A stretch of DNA of 64,000 bases from an uncultured Rhodospirillales bacterium (GTDB taxonomy: Bacteria; Pseudomonadota; Alphaproteobacteria; Azospirillales; Azospirillaceae): contig CAIYNU010000022.1 in NCBI GenBank assembly GCA_903927615.1, positions 124,001-188,000 on the forward strand. Reading direction: 5' to 3'. Shown in pieces: positions 63,865-64,000 of the stretch. A program made the translations under genes and the position numbers. The notes beneath the pieces were generated by a model that was given only the letters and a program-made list of their open reading frames with translations, had not been told where the DNA came from and ran no database searches. Position 1 is the stretch's first letter. Every line of letters begins with the position of its first letter.

Positions 63865-64000
63865 GAGCCACCCTACCCGCCCGGCCGCCGTCTGCCAACC
63901 CGCAGCGGCTGATCACAACCCGGATCCTCCGCCCTCGCTGCCGTCATGGCTCAGGAGCGACCGATTCGACCAACCCCAGTGGCAAAAACCTGAAAGCCTG

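Noticed and set aside
63863-64000. Plus-strand ORF beginning at 63863, open to the window end, with GGAGG upstream
   Set aside because: The apparent ribosome site lies within queA codons and the ATG overlaps the queA start; the Pro-rich sequence lacks any recognisable fold. It could be reconsidered with more downstream sequence.

Overview
The window is high-GC DNA from an alphaproteobacterium, most likely of the Rhodospirillales. This rests on two MucR/Ros-type regulators, neighbour pairs common in that group (glyA-nrdR-ribD, uvrC-pgsA, a TPR gene before ispE, a queA-tgt-queF-queG run), a flagellar fliO-fliP block and DUF882/YcbB wall enzymes. Gene density is high and chromosomal. I see no rRNA, tRNA, CRISPR array, transposase or phage genes. 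The genus is not determined.

0-6.4 kb is accessory. It holds the end of a Stf0-type sulfotransferase, a SPINDLY-type O-GlcNAc transferase, and a pair resembling lasso-peptide maturation enzymes: a cyclase-like asparagine synthetase lacking its glutaminase Cys, and a B2 leader-peptidase-like protein. A candidate precursor ORF of 57 codons lies between the cyclase and the glycosyltransferase. A NicO/HoxN nickel transporter follows, facing a previously unlisted 57-residue Cys/His-rich membrane or lipoprotein gene.

6.5-13.6 kb: mutS, a pirin, an orphan HigA-like regulator, a DUF4337 membrane protein, a DEDDh exonuclease and mucR, with several intergenic short tandem repeats and hairpins. 13.9-17.5 kb is a four-gene sugar-nucleotide cassette (epimerase, kinase, KdsB-like cytidylyltransferase, phosphatase-like protein). 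17.5-25.9 kb: an orphan solute-binding protein, a CPA1 antiporter with a cyclic-nucleotide domain, a flagellar group (FlhB-like, unknown, FliO, FliP) followed directly by a solitary adenine methyltransferase, and a heptad-repeat coiled-coil protein.

26-44 kb is mostly housekeeping: scpB, recQ, a FolM-like reductase, uvrC, pgsA, a second mucR, rpiB, glyA, nrdR, ribD, a chemoreceptor, a TPR protein and ispE. 42.7-46.4 kb has two convergent histidine kinases and a secreted YfiR-like protein. 46.5-50.4 kb groups two Tat-exported DUF882 (MepK-like) hydrolases with a YcbB-type L,D-transpeptidase. An MFS transporter, an RNA uridine methyltransferase and a small acidic protein follow.

53.8-58.8 kb is the most striking part. 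A PD-(D/E)XK (Rpn-type) nuclease with 14 coiled-coil heptads lies divergent to a two-gene operon: a TIR-domain protein, and a protein joining a long glycine-zipper membrane region to a STAND/ATPase_2-like NTPase. The pair has the look of an NLR-like, possibly anti-phage, system. The window ends with serA and the queuosine operon.
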